Counted from the first letter of the stretch, positions 8,353 through 16,610 are shown. The stretch: 64,000 nucleotides of DNA from Streptomyces sp. NBRC 110028 (GCF_001417735.1 NZ_BBUZ01000025.1:426608-490607), one strand, 5' to 3'. Notes: a model not told the origin generated them from the sequence alone. Made by a program: numbers and translations.

Positions 8353-9048
8353 ATGACTGTCCGAGGGTGGTGCCGTGCGCTGCGGGCCGGTGTGTTCGCC
8401 GCCGTCTGCCTGCTGCTCGCCGCCCTCGGCCACGTGATCATGTCGGGTACCTCCGTCCCTTGGTGGGCCATGGCCGCCGGTGCGGCCGGGACCGGTGCGG
8501 CCGGCTGGCTGCTGGCCGGCCGTGAGCGCGGGCACATGCTGATCGTCACGGTCGTGACAGCGGCGCAGGCGGTGCTCCACGAGGCGTTCTCTCTGGCGCA
8601 GACGCTCACCACCGAGGCGACTGCGGGACACCGCGCCGCGGCTCACGCTCCGGGCTCCACGGGCATGAGCGGCATGGACATGGGCTCCATGCATAGGGAC
8701 CCGACGGACATGGGCTCCCTGGCGCATGCGATGAACGGTGTCCAGCACGCGCACGGTATGGCCGGTATGGGCGCGAGCGCCTCGTACGGCATGTTCGCCG
8801 CGCACCTTCTGGCCGCAGTCCTGTGCGGGATGTGGCTCGCATACGGCGAGCGCGCGTTCTTCCGGGTCCTGCGGGCGGCGGCCACCCGGCTGGTGGCACC
8901 GCTGCGGACGCTGCTGGCCGGGCCCGCACCACTTCCTCGCCCGCTCACGGGCAGGCGCCGCGCCACCGACGCACTGGCTCCGGCACGGCTCCTGCTGTGC
9001 TGCTCCCTCACCTCTCGGGCCCCGCCCACGGGCCCCGCTGTCGCCTGA
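8353..9048 (+). CDS. Met/His-rich integral membrane protein, putative copper protein
   Basis: The 231-residue protein has about four transmembrane helices (about 10-30, 37-55, 60-77 and 135-160). Between helices 3 and 4 is an extracytoplasmic loop packed with Met and His (GMSGMDMGSMHRDPTDM and HAMNGVQHAHGMAGMGA), a pattern typical of low-affinity Cu(I) or Ag(I) binding sites. The C-terminal 65 residues are Arg/Ala/Pro-rich and cytoplasmic. Related proteins in Streptomyces are annotated only as hypothetical membrane proteins. Its position between a PCu(A)C-like gene and an ECF sigma factor supports a metal-sensing or metal-handling role. Confidence 0.72.
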   Translation: MTVRGWCRALRAGVFAAVCLLLAALGHVIMSGTSVPWWAMAAGAAGTGAAGWLLAGRERGHMLIVTVVTAAQAVLHEAFSLAQTLTTEATAGHRAAAHAPGSTGMSGMDMGSMHRDPTDMGSLAHAMNGVQHAHGMAGMGASASYGMFAAHLLAAVLCGMWLAYGERAFFRVLRAAATRLVAPLRTLLAGPAPLPRPLTGRRRATDALAPARLLLCCSLTSRAPPTGPAVA

Positions 9049-9278
9049 GACAGCCGGAACCACCGGGGCCTGTCGTCCGGCCTTCCGTCCTGCCGCGTTC
9101 GCGCGCGGTTCCTTCTCGTCATGGCGCTTCACACCGGCACGTCCGCGTGCCGCCGTAGCGCCCACATCTCCTGACGGGCCCCGGGCATCGCCGTACCCAC
9201 CGCGTACGGCCGCACCCCACGTCCCGGCGCGCCACCGCTTTCAGCGGCCGGCCCCGGACCACCCGAGAGGGACATCAC

Positions 9279-9884
9279 GTGACTGTTTCCGTCCTGCCCA
9301 CTCCCCGGGCGAAGCGTGCCCGGGCGGACGCGGCGGCGACCGCCTGGGCACTGGCCGCCCGCGGCGGCGACCCCCGCGCCGCCGAGCACTTCGTCCGCGC
9401 GCTCCACAACGACGTGCTGTGCTACGTCGTCCACCTCAGCGGCGATCCCCAGAGCGCCCACGACCTCACCCAGGACACCTTCGCGCGGGCGTTTGCCGGC
9501 CTGCACCGTTTCGAGGGCCGGGCCTCGGCCCGTACCTGGCTGCTGTCCATCGCCCGTCGCGCGGTGGCCGACAGTTTCCGGTACGCCGCGGCCCGGCCGC
9601 GGCTCGCCGACACCCCGGACTGGCAGGCGGCCGTCGAACGCACCCAGCCGCGCGACCTGCCGGGCTTCGAGGACGGTGTGGACCTGCTCGACCTGCTGGC
9701 CGCGCTGCCCGACGAACGCCGTGAGGCGTTCGTCCTCACCCAGATCGCCGGCCTCTCCTACGAGGAGGCTGCCGCCTTCACCGGCTGCCCCGTCGGCACC
9801 GTCCGCTCGCGGGTCTCCCGCGCCCGTGCGGCTCTGGAACGCCAGCTCCTGGAGGCCGAGGGACCGGCCGCACCGGCGGCCTGA
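9279..9884 (+). CDS. ECF (group IV) RNA polymerase sigma factor
   Basis: The 201-residue protein has sigma region 2 at about 35-100 (HNDVLCYVVHLSGDPQSAHDLTQDTFARAFAGLHRF, then TWLLSIARR) and sigma region 4 at about 130-185 (LLAALPDERREAFVLTQIAGLSYEEAAAFTG, then GTVRSRVSRARAALE), with no region 3, as expected of ECF sigmas. The GTG start at 9279 has GAGAGGGAC 6 bases upstream. No zinc-finger anti-sigma gene follows; the upstream Met/His-rich membrane protein is the only candidate sensor nearby. Two promoter-like sites with the same GGAAC-N17-CGACYA form flank this gene and may be its targets. Confidence 0.93.
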   Translation: MTVSVLPTPRAKRARADAAATAWALAARGGDPRAAEHFVRALHNDVLCYVVHLSGDPQSAHDLTQDTFARAFAGLHRFEGRASARTWLLSIARRAVADSFRYAAARPRLADTPDWQAAVERTQPRDLPGFEDGVDLLDLLAALPDERREAFVLTQIAGLSYEEAAAFTGCPVGTVRSRVSRARAALERQLLEAEGPAAPAA

Positions 9885-9891
9885 CACGACC

Positions 9892-9922
9892 GGTTGGTGC
9901 TCCCTGGTGGGGAGCACCAACC
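9892..9922 (+). terminator. Hairpin terminator after the ECF sigma gene
   Basis: GGTTGGTGCTCC and GGAGCACCAACC form a perfect 12-bp stem with a 7-base loop, 8 bases after the sigma factor stop. Confidence 0.85.
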
Positions 9923-9966
9923 CCGCCAACCGGCCTGCGGAGTCGGGCCATTGCTGAAGACGCGCG

Positions 9967-9994
9967 GGAACTCACGGCCACCGCGCCCCGACTA
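9967..9994 (+). promoter_or_regulatory. Candidate ECF-sigma promoter (GGAAC-N17-CGACTA)
   Basis: GGAAC at 9967-9971 and CGACTA at 9989-9994, spaced by 17 bases, lie 57 bases before the FecB-like gene. They match the ECF consensus form GGAAC-N16/17-CGTC and the site at 7303-7330. Confidence 0.55.
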
Positions 9995-10051
9995 CTGCAC
10001 CAAGAACCCCGCAGAAGGTCAGCAGCACATCCCGGAAGCAGAGGAGCCCGC

Positions 10052-11089
10052 ATGCCGATCAACCGGCCGGCCGCCACCGCCCTGGCCGCAGCCTGCTGCC
10101 TGTTCACGGCGGCATGCGGCTCCTCATCCTGGGACAGGTCGAGCGCCGAGTCGACCCAGGCCGCCGCCTCCAAGACCGGCTACCCGGTGACCCTGGACAA
10201 CTGCGGCCGGAAGGAGACGTTCACGAAGCCGCCCAGCCGGGTCGTCGTCATGAACGGCGCCTCGGTCGCCGAGGTCTCCACCCTCCTCGCTCTCGGACTC
10301 GGCGACAGGATCGTCGCCAACCAGCAGGGCTACGGCATGTCCGAGGTGCCCGGCCGGGCCACGGCCATCAAGAAGCTGCCCACCGGGAACGTCGAGCCCA
10401 ACGACGCCTACGACATCCCGCGCGAGGCTATGTTCGGCCTGCGCCCCGATCTGGTCCTGTCCGTCACCACCTACGGCTTCGACCAGAAGAACGGCTTCGC
10501 CACCCGCGAGCAGCTCGAACAGGTCGGCGCCCACAGCTATGTCTCCCCGCAGGGCTGCGACGACGACCCCTCCAAGATGACCATCGCCGACAGCTACCGG
10601 CTGCTGCGCGGCATGGCAAAGATCTTCAACGTCGGTGACCGGGCCGAGAAACTGATCGCCGCCTCCGAGAGGCACATCGCGGCCGTCTCGAACAAGGTCA
10701 AGGCGGAGAAGAAGCCGAAGGTCATGGTGCTCTTCTCCAACATGTCCATGGGCGGCAACGACTTCAGCTCCATCTTCGCCAACGGCATCGTCAACGACAT
10801 CCTCGCCAAGTCCGGTGGCACCAACGCCTTTTCGAACACCACCAAGGCCACCTTCGCCGACCTGAGCAAGGAGAAGGTGGCCGCCACCGACGTCGACGCC
10901 GTCGTCGTCATCAGCTACAACGACCCCGACCCGGCGGCGTACGCCAAGAAACTGCTCAAGGAGTTCCCCCAGTGGCCGGCCGCCAAGAACAACACGTCCG
11001 TGACGCTGTCCGACTCGATGTACCTCGGCCCGAGCAACGACCTGGCCGTGGAGAAGGTGGCGAGGCTGCTGCACCCCGACGCGCTCTGA
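10052..11089 (+). CDS. FecB/TroA-type ABC transporter substrate-binding lipoprotein
   Basis: The 345-residue lipoprotein has a signal peptide and lipobox-like cleavage site ending FTAAC (Cys22). The mature part is a periplasmic-binding domain of the iron-siderophore/cobalamin class: RVVVMNGASVAEVSTLLALGLGDRIVA near 65-92, LRPDLVLS near 130, and a C-terminal lobe with VVVISYNDPDPAAYAKKLL near 290. It is expected to bind a metal chelate at the outer face of the membrane. The permease gene that follows overlaps by 4 bases but is truncated, and no ATPase gene follows, so the protein may be an orphan. A candidate ECF promoter lies upstream. Whether the ligand is an iron siderophore or a copper chelate is not clear. 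Confidence 0.88.
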   Translation: MPINRPAATALAAACCLFTAACGSSSWDRSSAESTQAAASKTGYPVTLDNCGRKETFTKPPSRVVVMNGASVAEVSTLLALGLGDRIVANQQGYGMSEVPGRATAIKKLPTGNVEPNDAYDIPREAMFGLRPDLVLSVTTYGFDQKNGFATREQLEQVGAHSYVSPQGCDDDPSKMTIADSYRLLRGMAKIFNVGDRAEKLIAASERHIAAVSNKVKAEKKPKVMVLFSNMSMGGNDFSSIFANGIVNDILAKSGGTNAFSNTTKATFADLSKEKVAATDVDAVVVISYNDPDPAAYAKKLLKEFPQWPAAKNNTSVTLSDSMYLGPSNDLAVEKVARLLHPDAL

Positions 11090-11436
11090 GCAGGCTCAAA
11101 GCTCCGCTGGCCTTCACGGTCCTGCCCGTCGCGCTGATCGCCTCCATGATCGTGGCGATCAGTATCGGCGCGGTCGGCGTCCCGGTCGGTGACGTGTGGG
11201 GGATCGTCCTGCACCACGCCACCGGCGCGGGGGCGGCGCCCTCCGATCCGGCGCTCGACCAGATCGTCTGGAACTTCCGGACCCCGCGGGTGGTCCTGGC
11301 CGCCTTGGCCGGCGCGGGCCTTGCCGTCTCCGGGGCGGTGCTGCAGACGGTGGCGAAGACGCCCCGCGGGACGACAGCCGAGCCGAGGGCGTGCGCCCGC
11401 GTCATGCCCCGGAGCCGGCGCGGGCACCATCCGTGA
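11086..11436 (+). pseudogene. Truncated FecCD-type ABC permease
   Basis: Translation from the CTG that overlaps the upstream stop gives the N-terminus of a FecCD permease: SRLKAPLAFTVLPVALIASM as the first helix, VGVPVGDVWGIVL, IVWNFRTPRVVLAALAGAGLAVSGAVLQTVAKTP. Full-length members continue with NPLADPxLLG and eight or so more helices (about 330 residues). Here the similarity stops near 11360, and unrelated Arg/Pro-rich sequence runs to a stop at 11434-11436. The gene thus retains about 90 of 330 residues, and the ATPase gene is missing altogether. This points to a deletion whose right end lies close to the copC remnant. Confidence 0.75.
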
Positions 11437-11608
11437 GCGCCACCTCGACCAAGGAGAACAGCTGATGCCGCCGCGTGTTCAGAACGTCCTGCGGGACCTT
11501 GTCCGGGCGCGGGAGGCGGGCGTCACCGCCTCCCATCCGTCCCCGTCCGGCATCCCGTCGGCGCCCCACCCGCTGCGCCGCCCGCGACGCCCTCGACAAC
11601 CGCATCGC

Positions 11609-12184
11609 ATGCGCGGACTTCGACTTCTGAGGGCACCGGCCGTGCTCTGCGCGGCCGGTCGCGTGCTGTTGTCCGCCGGCGGTGCTCCGGCCTACGTCCA
11701 CACCGCCCTTCAGGAGACGTCACCGGCCCCGGGGCCAAGGTCGGCACCGACACCCGGGTCATCGCGCTGACGTTCGGCAGTCTGCTGAAGGGAACCGTGC
11801 CGAAGGTCTCCGTGGCCGGACCGGACGGCAAGCCGCTGCCCGTCGGCGAACCCGTCGTGGTCCCGGGCTCCACCGTGTGCGCGGCGGTGAACGGCTTGCC
11901 GGCCGGTGTCGACTCCCTCACGTACACGGTGCCGGCGGTCGACGGCGACGCGCAGACCAACCGCTTCCTCTTCCAGGTGACGAAGGTCGCGAGGGCGGCA
12001 CCAGTGCCCGCCGCGTGCCGAGGCGGGCGGTTGCCGAGCCCGCCGACTGAAGCAGGCCGGCGGCTTCCTGGAGGGACACGGGACCGCTGTCGTCGGTGCC
12101 TCAGCAGCAACCGCCGTGCTCGTTGTACGCAGGAGGCGGCGAGACGGTACGGCCGTGGGCGGCGGTGACACCGTGACCGGGTGA
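11609..12184 (+). pseudogene. copC: Frameshifted copC (copper resistance protein CopC)
   Basis: Three frames together encode a CopC protein. The signal peptide and first strand (ending AYVHTALQETSPAPG) are in one frame up to about 11730. The body, beginning GAKVGTDTRVIALTFGSLL and continuing through PKVSVAGPDGKPLPVGEPVVV to LPAGVDSLTYTVPAVDGD, is in the next. The C-terminal membrane anchor (TAVVGASAATAVLVV followed by a run of Arg) is back in the first frame from about 12047 to the TGA at 12182. The first shift equals one missing G in a run at 11731. CopC binds Cu(II) in the extracytoplasm and normally has a His at the mature N-terminus, here VHTA. Either this is a decayed gene, or one shift is a homopolymer sequencing error. 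Confidence 0.75.
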
Positions 12185-12514
12185 ACGACGCTGGACATCA
12201 CGCCGGGTGCTCGCGGCGGCCAGGCCGAGGGCAGGCCGAGGGCACCGCCGTGGAGTGGGGGCGGACCGCGCACACCGGCGACAGCGTGAAGCCCCTGGCC
12301 CAGCAGGTGGCTGCTGCCCGGACGGAACACCCGAAGGGCACGCTGACCGCCTTACGCTCGGGCAGCGGTGACGCGACACCACCGATTGGATCGTCACCCG
12401 GACCCGCAGCCTGTGGCCCGTCGGCCGCGCTCGCCCCGGACCGGCGGCGCCCTTGATATGGGTGCCCCTCGTCCGGCCCGAAGGCCGGGCATCCGTCGTG
12501 TCAAGGAAGCGCGA
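12185..12514. other. Intergenic stretch without recognisable gene
   Basis: Between the copC remnant and the next regulator no frame shows convincing coding character. One open stretch (12181-12456) contains VEWGRTAHTGDSVKPLAQQ-like sequence, but it has no start with a ribosome binding site and no recognised family. Confidence 0.5.
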
Positions 12515-12538
12515 CGGCCCCCACCGAAATGGGGGCCG
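12515..12538. terminator. Hairpin, probable terminator
   Basis: CGGCCCCCA and TGGGGGCCG form a perfect 9-bp stem with a 6-base CCGAAA loop, about 70 bases before the XRE gene. It may end leftward or rightward transcription, or act in the 5' leader of the XRE gene. Confidence 0.65.
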
Positions 12539-12605
12539 ATCGACCGTACCCGCCAGGGGGCCCGGGGGTACCGTTCTGAGTGTCTAGGTCAGAGCGGAGT
12601 TCAGC

Positions 12606-13811
12606 ATGCCACAGAGCAATGAGGAACACACCGGCGCACGGATCGCGGACTACCGGAAGCTGCGTCAGCTCACACAGACCGCCCTTGCGCAACGAGCTTT
12701 CCTCTCCCGGGGCACGATCGCCAAGGTCGAACGGGGCCTGGCGCCGGCCACGCCCTCTGTCGTAGCGGCCGTCGCGCGAGTACTCCAGGTCGACATCGCC
12801 GTCCTCCACGGGCAGCCGTACATGTCCGAGCTGCGGCAGGACCATCTCGACCGTCTGATCTCCCCATTGTCCGAGGCGCTCGACATGTACGACCTCGGGC
12901 CGGACCCCCACATCATCCCCAGGCCCATCGACCAGGTAGAGAGCGACGTTCGGGCGCTCTGCGACGGGGCCTCAGCCACCGAGTACAAGGTCATCGGCTC
13001 GAAGCTGCCTGGCCTGCTCGGCGAACTCACCACCATGGTCAGCCTCCTGTCCCCAGGCGATGACTACCGGCGCGCGGCCTCGTCGCTGAGCTGGTGCTAC
13101 TGGGTCGCCTACGAGTTCGCCTATCGGGTCGGCTACCACGACCTGGCGTCCATCGCACTGGAGCGCATGGGTTGGATGGCGGAACAGGCACAGGACCCGC
13201 TGCTGCTCGCCATCCGCCTGAACAAGCGGTCGAGCATGCTGCTCCGGCGAGGCAACAACCAGATGTCGCTACAGGTCATCACCCGTGGCCATCTCCTCAT
13301 CGACCAGGCCGAGCGGCCCGAATCCGTGGACGCTCTCGCGGTGACCGGGAGCTTGCACCTTGCGTCGGCCATCGCGGCTGCCCAAGCGCGCGACGCTGAT
13401 GCCGTCACTGGGTACATGGGCCTCGCGCGCGAAGCGGCCAAGAAGATCGGCCGGGACGTGCCGGACGTCTACTGGTCGTCGTTCGGCCTGACCAGCGTGC
13501 AGCACTTCGACATCGCGACCAACGTGGAACTGGGCGAACTCGGCGAGGCGGTGAAGCTGTCCAAGAAATTACACTTCCCAGACACACATCCGCGGATGCG
13601 TGTTGGCAGGTATTACATCGAGATGGCCCGCGCCTACGCGCAAATGGGGAAGACGGAGCCTGCCGAGCGGTTCCTGCTCCGGGCCCGCAAGGTCGCTCCG
13701 CAGCAGGCCCGGTATCACCCGCTTATGAGGGAGACGATCGGCGTCCTGGTGCGCCGTCAGCGGCGGGCGCCTGAATCCCTGTCCTCCTTGGCCTCATGGG
13801 TCGGCATGTAG
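12606..13811 (+). CDS. XRE-family regulator with TPR-like C-terminal domain
   Basis: The 401-residue protein has an N-terminal helix-turn-helix (about 10-65: IADYRKLRQLTQTALAQRAF, SRGTIAKVERGLAPATPSV) followed by about 330 helical residues that resemble TPR repeats (for example LASIALERMGWMAEQAQDPLL and YIEMARAYAQMGKTEPAERFLLRA). This is the common Streptomyces class of one-HTH transcriptional regulators with a ligand- or peptide-sensing helical domain. It is followed after 101 bases by a small three-gene operon, and a perfect inverted repeat lies in that gap, which is a plausible target. The start ATG is at 12606. Confidence 0.88.
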   Translation: MPQSNEEHTGARIADYRKLRQLTQTALAQRAFLSRGTIAKVERGLAPATPSVVAAVARVLQVDIAVLHGQPYMSELRQDHLDRLISPLSEALDMYDLGPDPHIIPRPIDQVESDVRALCDGASATEYKVIGSKLPGLLGELTTMVSLLSPGDDYRRAASSLSWCYWVAYEFAYRVGYHDLASIALERMGWMAEQAQDPLLLAIRLNKRSSMLLRRGNNQMSLQVITRGHLLIDQAERPESVDALAVTGSLHLASAIAAAQARDADAVTGYMGLAREAAKKIGRDVPDVYWSSFGLTSVQHFDIATNVELGELGEAVKLSKKLHFPDTHPRMRVGRYYIEMARAYAQMGKTEPAERFLLRARKVAPQQARYHPLMRETIGVLVRRQRRAPESLSSLASWVGM

Positions 13812-13830
13812 CAGTCCTGAGGGGCGCCAT

Positions 13831-13849
13831 TGTTCCGTATCTGGGAACA
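13831..13849. promoter_or_regulatory. Inverted repeat TGTTCC-N7-GGAACA
   Basis: Perfect 6-bp arms separated by 7 bases lie 20 bases after the XRE stop and 63 bases before the 13913 gene. The location makes it a candidate operator for the XRE protein acting on the downstream operon. A weak terminator is less likely because the stem is short and not GC-rich. Confidence 0.5.
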
Positions 13850-13912
13850 CTGACGGCTTCGCAGATCGGCACGATGTGACGGTCAGCACACCGTCCGTAC
13901 ATGGAGTCGACC

Positions 13913-14509
13913 ATGACGACCCGCCCCCTGCCGTGGACACCGCCGAACACCGAGGACATCGAGGTGTTACCGGTGGGCACATGGTGGGACGCCGTATCCG
14001 CACCCACAGCGGTGGCGGACCGCGCCCTGAAACTCCTGGGTCCGGACACCGGCGCCGTGATCCAGGACGACACCTACGGCAAGACGTACTGGCTGATCGG
14101 AGTCGACACGGCCCGCAGCTGGTGCATCCGGCAGGTCCGCGTCCTCACCTCGCTCATCGGCGAAGGGACCCTCCTCGGTATCCCGCCCGTCTCGTGGACG
14201 ACCGGCCACGACACGTACTGGCGGGTGCCCTTCCGCATCGACCGCTGCCTGACCGACGCCCAGCAGCTGCGCGAGGCCCTGGCCCAGGCCGCCACGGATG
14301 TCCTCGGTCCGCGCCCGGATGGCCGCCAGCTCTGCTACCGCTGCCAGCTGCCGACCGACGAACCGGTCCCGGTCACCGTCGAGCACAGCGGCAGCGTCGC
14401 CGGCGCGACCGTCTACGCCTGCCCCACCCACGCCCGGGACTACCCGCGCGACGCGATGGCCCGGGCCACCGCCCAGCATCGTGCCCTCGACCGGGGCAGG
14501 GCCCGATGA
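13913..14509 (+). CDS. Conserved Streptomyces hypothetical protein with Cys pairs
   Basis: This 198-residue protein is not a family I can name. It is acidic/neutral and soluble, with no signal or membrane segment. It carries CYRCQLPTDEPVPV near residue 144 and a later VYACPTHARDYPRDAM, which together give two Cys pairs or a Cys/His site that could bind zinc. Many Streptomyces genomes have such a protein next to an XRE regulator. The ATG at 13913 is preferred over the ATG at 13901 because ATGGAG supplies a Shine-Dalgarno sequence 6 bases before it. The stop overlaps the next gene by 4 bases (ATGA). Confidence 0.7.
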   Translation: MTTRPLPWTPPNTEDIEVLPVGTWWDAVSAPTAVADRALKLLGPDTGAVIQDDTYGKTYWLIGVDTARSWCIRQVRVLTSLIGEGTLLGIPPVSWTTGHDTYWRVPFRIDRCLTDAQQLREALAQAATDVLGPRPDGRQLCYRCQLPTDEPVPVTVEHSGSVAGATVYACPTHARDYPRDAMARATAQHRALDRGRAR

Positions 14510-14685
14510 CGGCCGCCGAGGAGACCGTCGACCGGCGCGCCGACGAGGCGTGGCGCGCGGCCATCGAACACGCCGCGGGCTGCCCGGCCTGCCAGACGCC
14601 CGGCGGCGGGTGCAAGACCGGGGAACAACTGCTGCGCGCCTACGAGGAGGCCACGCGGCAGGCCCGGGCGGACGGTGAGCCGTGA
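14506..14685 (+). CDS. Small Cys-rich protein (59 aa)
   Basis: MTAAEETVDRRADEAW is followed by an amphipathic helix, then CPACQTPGGGCKTGEQLL with three Cys in CxxCx5-6C spacing, then a Glu/Arg-rich helix. The spacing suggests a small zinc-binding or structural knot, but no partner is known. It overlaps both neighbours by 4 bases, so all three genes in this operon are translationally coupled. Confidence 0.7.
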   Translation: MTAAEETVDRRADEAWRAAIEHAAGCPACQTPGGGCKTGEQLLRAYEEATRQARADGEP

Positions 14686-14825
14686 AGCACCGCCGACAGG
14701 GACGGGCCGAGCAGGTCGCGCTGCTCGGCTTCCGCGCCGCACGGATGGGGCTGCTGCTCAGCTCGGCCGCCGCGCTGCCGGCGCTCGTGGTCTACCTCTG
14801 CGCCGCGGGCGATCCGGCCCCATAG
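14682..14825 (+). CDS. Small hydrophobic protein (47 aa)
   Basis: The GTG at 14682 overlaps the upstream stop (GTGA). The product has a basic N-terminus (VKHRRQGRAEQ) and one transmembrane segment (about 23-41, MGLLLSSAAALPALVVYLC). The coupling to the upstream genes is the main argument that it is real. The function is unknown. Confidence 0.6.
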   Translation: MKHRRQGRAEQVALLGFRAARMGLLLSSAAALPALVVYLCAAGDPAP

Positions 14826-15335
14826 ACCGGGCGGGCCGCCGGGCGTCTGGGCCCCCGTCCCGGACGAGCCTCGGCGGCCCGCCCCCTGCCCCCTGTGGCC
14901 GGATGTGCGGCGGCCGGCCACAGGGAGACGGGACTCCGGCACCAGCCAGGCATCCGCGCCGGAGCCCCGCCTAAGTCGCCGCCCCATCGGGAAAGGCACG
15001 CATCACCAGCAGGCGAGACACCATCAACGCAGCCAAGACCAGCCGGGACGTGCACCCGTCCAGCAATCAGGCAGCCCGCCAGGGCGACCTGGCCGACCGG
15101 CACGTCAGGCAGACCACACACGTCTGTGACGACGGCTGCGCAGGGGTTGGTCTTGCTGGGGAGGCGACGCCACGGGTCAGCCGGGTTCACCGGTCACGAC
15201 TAGCGATCTTCCGCGAGGGCTGCTGGCGTTTGAACACTCCGTTGGCCGTCGTTCCTGCTTCCAGCTCTTCAGGCAGCTCAGCTGCACAGACCAGCTCTTG
15301 TCAGCGTCTGGTGATAGACATTCCACTAGCCATCG
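14826..15335. other. Intergenic stretch with hairpin, no gene recognised
   Basis: More than 500 bases follow the three-gene operon. No frame has coding character together with a ribosome binding site. A strong hairpin at 14891-14925 is listed separately. Base composition falls toward the right, into the ImmA/PIN pair. Confidence 0.5.
14891..14925 (+). terminator. Hairpin terminator of the small operon
   Basis: CCCTGTGGCCGG and CCGGCCACAGGG form a perfect 12-bp stem with an 11-base loop, 65 bases after the last gene of the operon. Confidence 0.75.
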
Positions 15336-15361
15336 TGAATCAAGCCGGTAGAATTGATTCA
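15336..15361 (+). promoter_or_regulatory. Operator TGAATCAA-N10-TTGATTCA with -10-like TAGAAT
   Basis: This perfect 8-bp inverted repeat ends 14 bases before the GTG of the XRE-ImmA gene. A -10-like TAGAAT (15349-15354) lies inside it, and AAGGAGGT (15363-15370) follows. A dimer bound here would cover the promoter, so autorepression by the XRE domain encoded just downstream is likely. Confidence 0.7.
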
Positions 15362-15375
15362 GAAGGAGGTGCTAC

Positions 15376-16572
15376 GTGGATCTCAAGCTTGTGGGGGAGC
15401 GGATCCGCCGCGAGCGCGAACGGGCTGGACTCAGCCAGCGCGACCTCGCTGCTCGCGCTCACCTCTCCCAGTCAACCTTGACTCGCATCGAAAACGGCGC
15501 CCGCGCCAGCGTTACGCTCGCTGAGCTGGATCGCCTCGCGGTTGCCCTGGATGTCCCTGTGCGGCTGCTGGTCAGCGGGAACCCTGTCCGCAGCAGAGTC
15601 CGCATTGCGGCGAGGGCCAACGACGTGGTGAATGAGGAGCGCGAAGCGGCCCTGCGGCACACGCTTGAGGTGCTTGAGCTCGATGCCCGCCTGGACAGGC
15701 TTGGGCCTGCCGCAGCCCATCAGCGCAAGCCGGACGGCTTTCTATCCGTGCCGGACGAGCGGCTGCCACGGGAGCAGCAGGCCAGAGAGCTGGCGCAGCA
15801 GGTACGGACGGCTCTCAAGCTCGGCAGTGCACCGATCGCTGACGTGGATGAGCTGATCGAGCAGCTCACCGGCGTCGATACAGCAGTGCTGCGGCTGCCG
15901 AAGACAACGGACGGATTCACCGCCACAGATCCAGAGCGTGAGACCACACTCATCGCGGTCCGCGCCTGCGACGTCCCAGAACGCCAGCGGTTCAGCTTTG
16001 CTCACGAGCTTGGGCACCTGCTGTGGAACGACGGCGCCCAAGTGCATGAGCTGGACGATGGACGAACCCCGGGAGAGCGGCGATGCGATGCCTTCGCCCG
16101 CCACCTCTTGGCTCCAGAGGAAGGAATCAAGACCTGGCTAGCAGCCGAGAAGCTTTCTGAAAATTCCCGTATAAACGAACGCACGGTCGCACTCCTGGCG
16201 CGCCACTTCCGCGTGAGCTTCATCGTCATCCTCATCCAGCTCGAAGCAATGATGCTGATCACGGAAAGGCGGAAAAAGGAGCTGCGAGGTCCGACCGGCG
16301 CTCAGCTGGCACAGCGATATGGCTGGGGGCCGGCATATAAACAAGAACAGGCAGCCGCTGAAGCGGTAAGGGCTCCGCGGCGTATCCTTGAACGTGCTGT
16401 TGAAGCGTACCGGCAGAACATCATTGGAGTCCGCGCTCTGGCCATGCTCGAAGGGCGCAGCCCGGAAGAAGCGGAAGCCAGACTCAGGGAAGCTGGCATA
16501 CTTCCCAGCCCTCCGAACCCCCAGCGCGCTAACCTCTCAAGGCTTGTTGCTCGCGGGATGGCGAAGGACTAG
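15376..16572 (+). CDS. XRE HTH + ImmA/IrrE metallopeptidase fusion
   Basis: The 398-residue protein has an N-terminal HTH (about 4-60: VGERIRRERERAGLSQRDLA, SQSTLTRIENGARASVTLAEL) and a COG2856/ImmA-type zinc metallopeptidase domain (about 130-290). The active-site motif FAHELGHLLW has His210, Glu211 and His214, and RRCDAFARHLLAPEE supplies a further acidic residue. A helical tail follows. Proteins of this type act as regulators that cleave a partner repressor, or as antitoxins for neighbouring toxins. The GTG start at 15376 has a strong AAGGAGGT 5 bases upstream. The next gene, 38 bases downstream, encodes a PIN-domain protein. Confidence 0.92.
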   Translation: MDLKLVGERIRRERERAGLSQRDLAARAHLSQSTLTRIENGARASVTLAELDRLAVALDVPVRLLVSGNPVRSRVRIAARANDVVNEEREAALRHTLEVLELDARLDRLGPAAAHQRKPDGFLSVPDERLPREQQARELAQQVRTALKLGSAPIADVDELIEQLTGVDTAVLRLPKTTDGFTATDPERETTLIAVRACDVPERQRFSFAHELGHLLWNDGAQVHELDDGRTPGERRCDAFARHLLAPEEGIKTWLAAEKLSENSRINERTVALLARHFRVSFIVILIQLEAMMLITERRKKELRGPTGAQLAQRYGWGPAYKQEQAAAEAVRAPRRILERAVEAYRQNIIGVRALAMLEGRSPEEAEARLREAGILPSPPNPQRANLSRLVARGMAKD

Positions 16573-16610
16573 TAGAGTCGTCCCGGCGGAGGCGTCGAAG
16601 AGGTGGGGGA

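Noticed and set aside
9056..9083. Third possible ECF promoter (GGAAC-N17-CGGCCT) before the sigma gene
   Set aside because: The -10 element differs from CGACYA at several positions, and the distance to the GTG (about 195 bases) is long. I keep only the two better sites.
11466..11630. Short frame ending CAARDALDNRIACADFDF before the copC remnant
   Set aside because: The last part looks protein-like, but no start with a ribosome binding site and no family were recognised, and it overlaps the copC signal-peptide frame.
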